DNA of 6,594 nt, from NCBI GenBank assembly GCA_027592105.1, contig JAQCLA010000137.1, forward strand, positions 1 through 6,594. Direction: 5' to 3'. Below are positions 5,428 to 6,594 of this stretch, one piece after another. Numbering within the stretch: the stretch's first letter is position 1; every line of letters starts with the position of its first letter. Made by a program: the position numbers and the translations under genes. Origin of the DNA: Pseudomonadota bacterium. GTDB taxonomy: Bacteria > Pseudomonadota > Alphaproteobacteria > Rhodobacterales > Rhodobacteraceae. The notes beneath the pieces were generated by a model. That model had not been told where the DNA came from and did no database searches. It saw only the letters and a program-made list of their open reading frames with translations.

Positions 5428-6426
5428 TCAGCCCTCGGACAGGCCGACCTCGGCGAAAACCTCGGACAAGGGGCGCTTGGGCCGGGGACCGACATGGCGG
5501 ATCACCTCGGCGGCGGCGGCAACACCCATGCGGCCCGCAGTTTCAAGGTCGCGGCCCATGGCCATGCCCGCCAAAAAGCCAGCGGCGAATTGATCGCCCG
5601 CGCCTGTGGCATCGACAGGGGTGATGCGGGTCACTGGCAGCTCGACCCGCTCGGCCCCGCGCAAGATCTTCACCGGCTCGCCAGAATGGGTGCACACAAC
5701 CAGATCGCAAATCGCGGCCGCGCGGCCCAGCGCATCATCCAAATCGTCAGTCTGGTAAAGCGCCAGCCATTCCTCGTGGTTGCCGATGACGTAATCCATT
5801 TGGCTTTCGATCAGCGCCAGAAAATCGGCGCGGTGACGGTCAACGCAGAAAGGATCGGACAGCGTGATGCCGACCTTGCCACCGCCCGCCCGACAGTGAT
5901 CGGCGGCGGCGTGAAAGGCGGATTTCCCCTCGGGCTTATCGTAAAGATAACCCTCAAGAAACAGCCAGCGTGCGGCGGCGGCAACGGCGGCATCCACATC
6001 GCCCGCGTTGAAATCGGCCCCTGCGCCCAGATAGGTATTCATCGACCGTTCCCCATCTGGCGAGACAAAGATCATCGAGCGCGAGGTGGGCGCCGTGGCC
6101 TCGGGCGTAGGCGGATTGGGGAAATCCGTGCCCTGTTCGGCCATGCCATCGGCGTAAAAGCGGCCCAGCGCGTCATCCTTGACCTTGCCCAGAAACGCCG
6201 TGCTTAGCCCCAATGTGCCCGCACCCGCGATGGTATTGGCGACCGATCCGCCCGGCGTTTGCACCCGGTCTGACATCGCGGCGTAAAGCAGCTCGGCCCG
6301 CTCGCGGTCGATCAGCTGCATAATGCCTTTCTCGATCCCCATATTGTCGAGGAAACGCTCATCGCCGTGGCTGATGACATCGACGATCGCATTGCCGATG
6401 CCGACAAGGTCATAGGTTTTGGTCAT
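5428..6426 (-). CDS. PfkB-family sugar kinase, probable adenosine kinase
   Basis: The 332-residue protein has both PfkB signatures: the GGSVANT block (59-65), which contacts the nucleoside or sugar, and DATGAGDQFAAGF (272-284), the anion hole with catalytic base D278. An NxxE motif is present in GNHEEW (N216, E219). The N-terminus YDLVGIGNAIVDV and the SDPFCVDRHR segment match proteins annotated as adenosine kinase in alphaproteobacteria, which make AMP from adenosine and ATP. The substrate is not proven; ribokinase- or fructokinase-like activity is possible. ATG 6426 has GAGGA 9 bases upstream and overlaps the nth stop codon by 4 bases (ATGA), indicating translational coupling. An upstream in-frame start near 6468 would run deep into nth and is rejected. 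The 3' end converges on the sulfotransferase gene with only 6 bases between stop codons. Confidence 0.9.
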   Translation of the reverse strand: MTKTYDLVGIGNAIVDVISHGDERFLDNMGIEKGIMQLIDRERAELLYAAMSDRVQTPGGSVANTIAGAGTLGLSTAFLGKVKDDALGRFYADGMAEQGTDFPNPPTPEATAPTSRSMIFVSPDGERSMNTYLGAGADFNAGDVDAAVAAAARWLFLEGYLYDKPEGKSAFHAAADHCRAGGGKVGITLSDPFCVDRHRADFLALIESQMDYVIGNHEEWLALYQTDDLDDALGRAAAICDLVVCTHSGEPVKILRGAERVELPVTRITPVDATGAGDQFAAGFLAGMAMGRDLETAGRMGVAAAAEVIRHVGPRPKRPLSEVFAEVGLSEG

Positions 6427-6594
6427 AGGGTTTTTTCCTCGTATTGGCACAGGTCGCGGATCAGACAATCATTGCAGCGCGGCTTGCGCGCCAAACAGAT
6501 GTAGCGGCCATGCAAGATCATCCAGTGATGGGCATGAAGCTGAAACTCGGCCGGCACATGGTCTTCGATGGCACGCTCGACGGCATCGACGTCT
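6423..6594 (-). CDS. nth: Endonuclease III, C-terminal 56 residues (5' end beyond window)
   Basis: Endonuclease III is a DNA glycosylase/AP lyase that removes oxidised pyrimidines in base excision repair. Only the last 56 residues are present. They include VPAEFQLHAHHWMILHGRY, close to the E. coli Nth C-terminus, and the complete [4Fe-4S] ligand pattern C33-x6-C40-x2-C43-x5-C49 (fragment numbering), in CLARKPRCNDCLIRDLC. The catalytic lysine and aspartate of the helix-hairpin-helix region lie outside the window. The stop codon TGA overlaps the ATG of the PfkB kinase, so the two genes are one transcript. Four cysteines with exact Nth spacing make MutY unlikely, because MutY carries a further C-terminal domain after this cluster. 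Confidence 0.95.
   Translation of the reverse strand, partial: DVDAVERAIEDHVPAEFQLHAHHWMILHGRYICLARKPRCNDCLIRDLCQYEEKTL
6436..6440 (-). promoter_or_regulatory. Ribosome binding site of the PfkB kinase, inside nth
   Basis: GAGGA on the minus strand lies 9 bases before ATG 6426 and within the last codons of nth (encoding part of QYEEK). It fixes the kinase start and points to coupled translation at the ATGA overlap. Confidence 0.65.

Noticed and set aside
5443..5454. Palindrome-like GCCGACCTCGGC near the convergent stops
   Set aside because: The arms leave only a 2-base loop, it lies inside kinase coding sequence, and no T run follows on either strand, so it is not a terminator.
5433..5468. 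Direct repeat of CCTCGGACA (5433-5441 and 5460-5468) at the end of the kinase gene
   Set aside because: The copies are 27 bases apart and in frame, encoding a repeated Leu-Ser-Glu in the C-terminal tail; two short copies are not evidence of a mobile or regulatory repeat.
5494..6207. Open frame of 237 codons on the plus strand
   Set aside because: It is antisense to the PfkB kinase, which is complete and has both family signatures.
6427..6468. Upstream in-frame start adding 14 residues to the kinase
   Set aside because: It would lie fully inside nth and has no good ribosome site, whereas ATG 6426 has GAGGA at 9 bases and the typical ATGA overlap.

Overview
The window is GC-rich, compactly coded chromosomal DNA that looks alphaproteobacterial, most probably Rhodobacterales (Roseobacter/Paracoccaceae type). 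This rests on the style of the PolA, Nth, CHCC zinc-finger and adenosine-kinase proteins and on a long bacterial GT14 glycosyltransferase of a kind I associate with that order. The taxonomic call is inference. I see no mobile element, CRISPR array, tRNA or rRNA.

Layout from left to right: (1) polA, DNA polymerase I, minus strand, 1-2127, with its 3' end cut by the left edge just before polymerase motif A; (2) a 63-residue CHCC zinc-finger protein, minus, 2206-2397; (3) a HIT-family nucleotide-binding hydrolase, minus, 2488-2868; (4) a two-part GT14 'Branch' glycosyltransferase, minus, 2881-4458 (or from a TTG at 4479); (5) an AT-rich divergent intergenic region of about 120 bases; (6) a Sulfotransfer_2-type PAPS-dependent carbohydrate sulfotransferase, plus, 4603-5421; (7) a PfkB-family sugar/adenosine kinase, minus, 5428-6426, ending 6 bases from the sulfotransferase stop; (8) the C-terminal end of nth, endonuclease III, minus, from 6423 to the right edge, overlapping the kinase start by 4 bases.

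How the genes may work together: nth and the kinase form a tightly coupled pair. The GT14 gene and the HIT gene are 12 bases apart and very likely co-transcribed; the zinc-finger gene and polA follow in the same direction after gaps of 90 and 78 bases. The most interesting part is the centre. A GT14 enzyme (the fold of xylosyltransferases and core-2 GlcNAc-transferases) and a sulfotransferase of the heparan/chondroitin type diverge from one AT-rich control region. This suggests a small module that makes and sulfates a glycan, inserted among DNA-repair and nucleotide housekeeping genes. The neighbouring HIT hydrolase and adenosine kinase could help recycle adenine nucleotides released by sulfation, but that is speculation from position alone.
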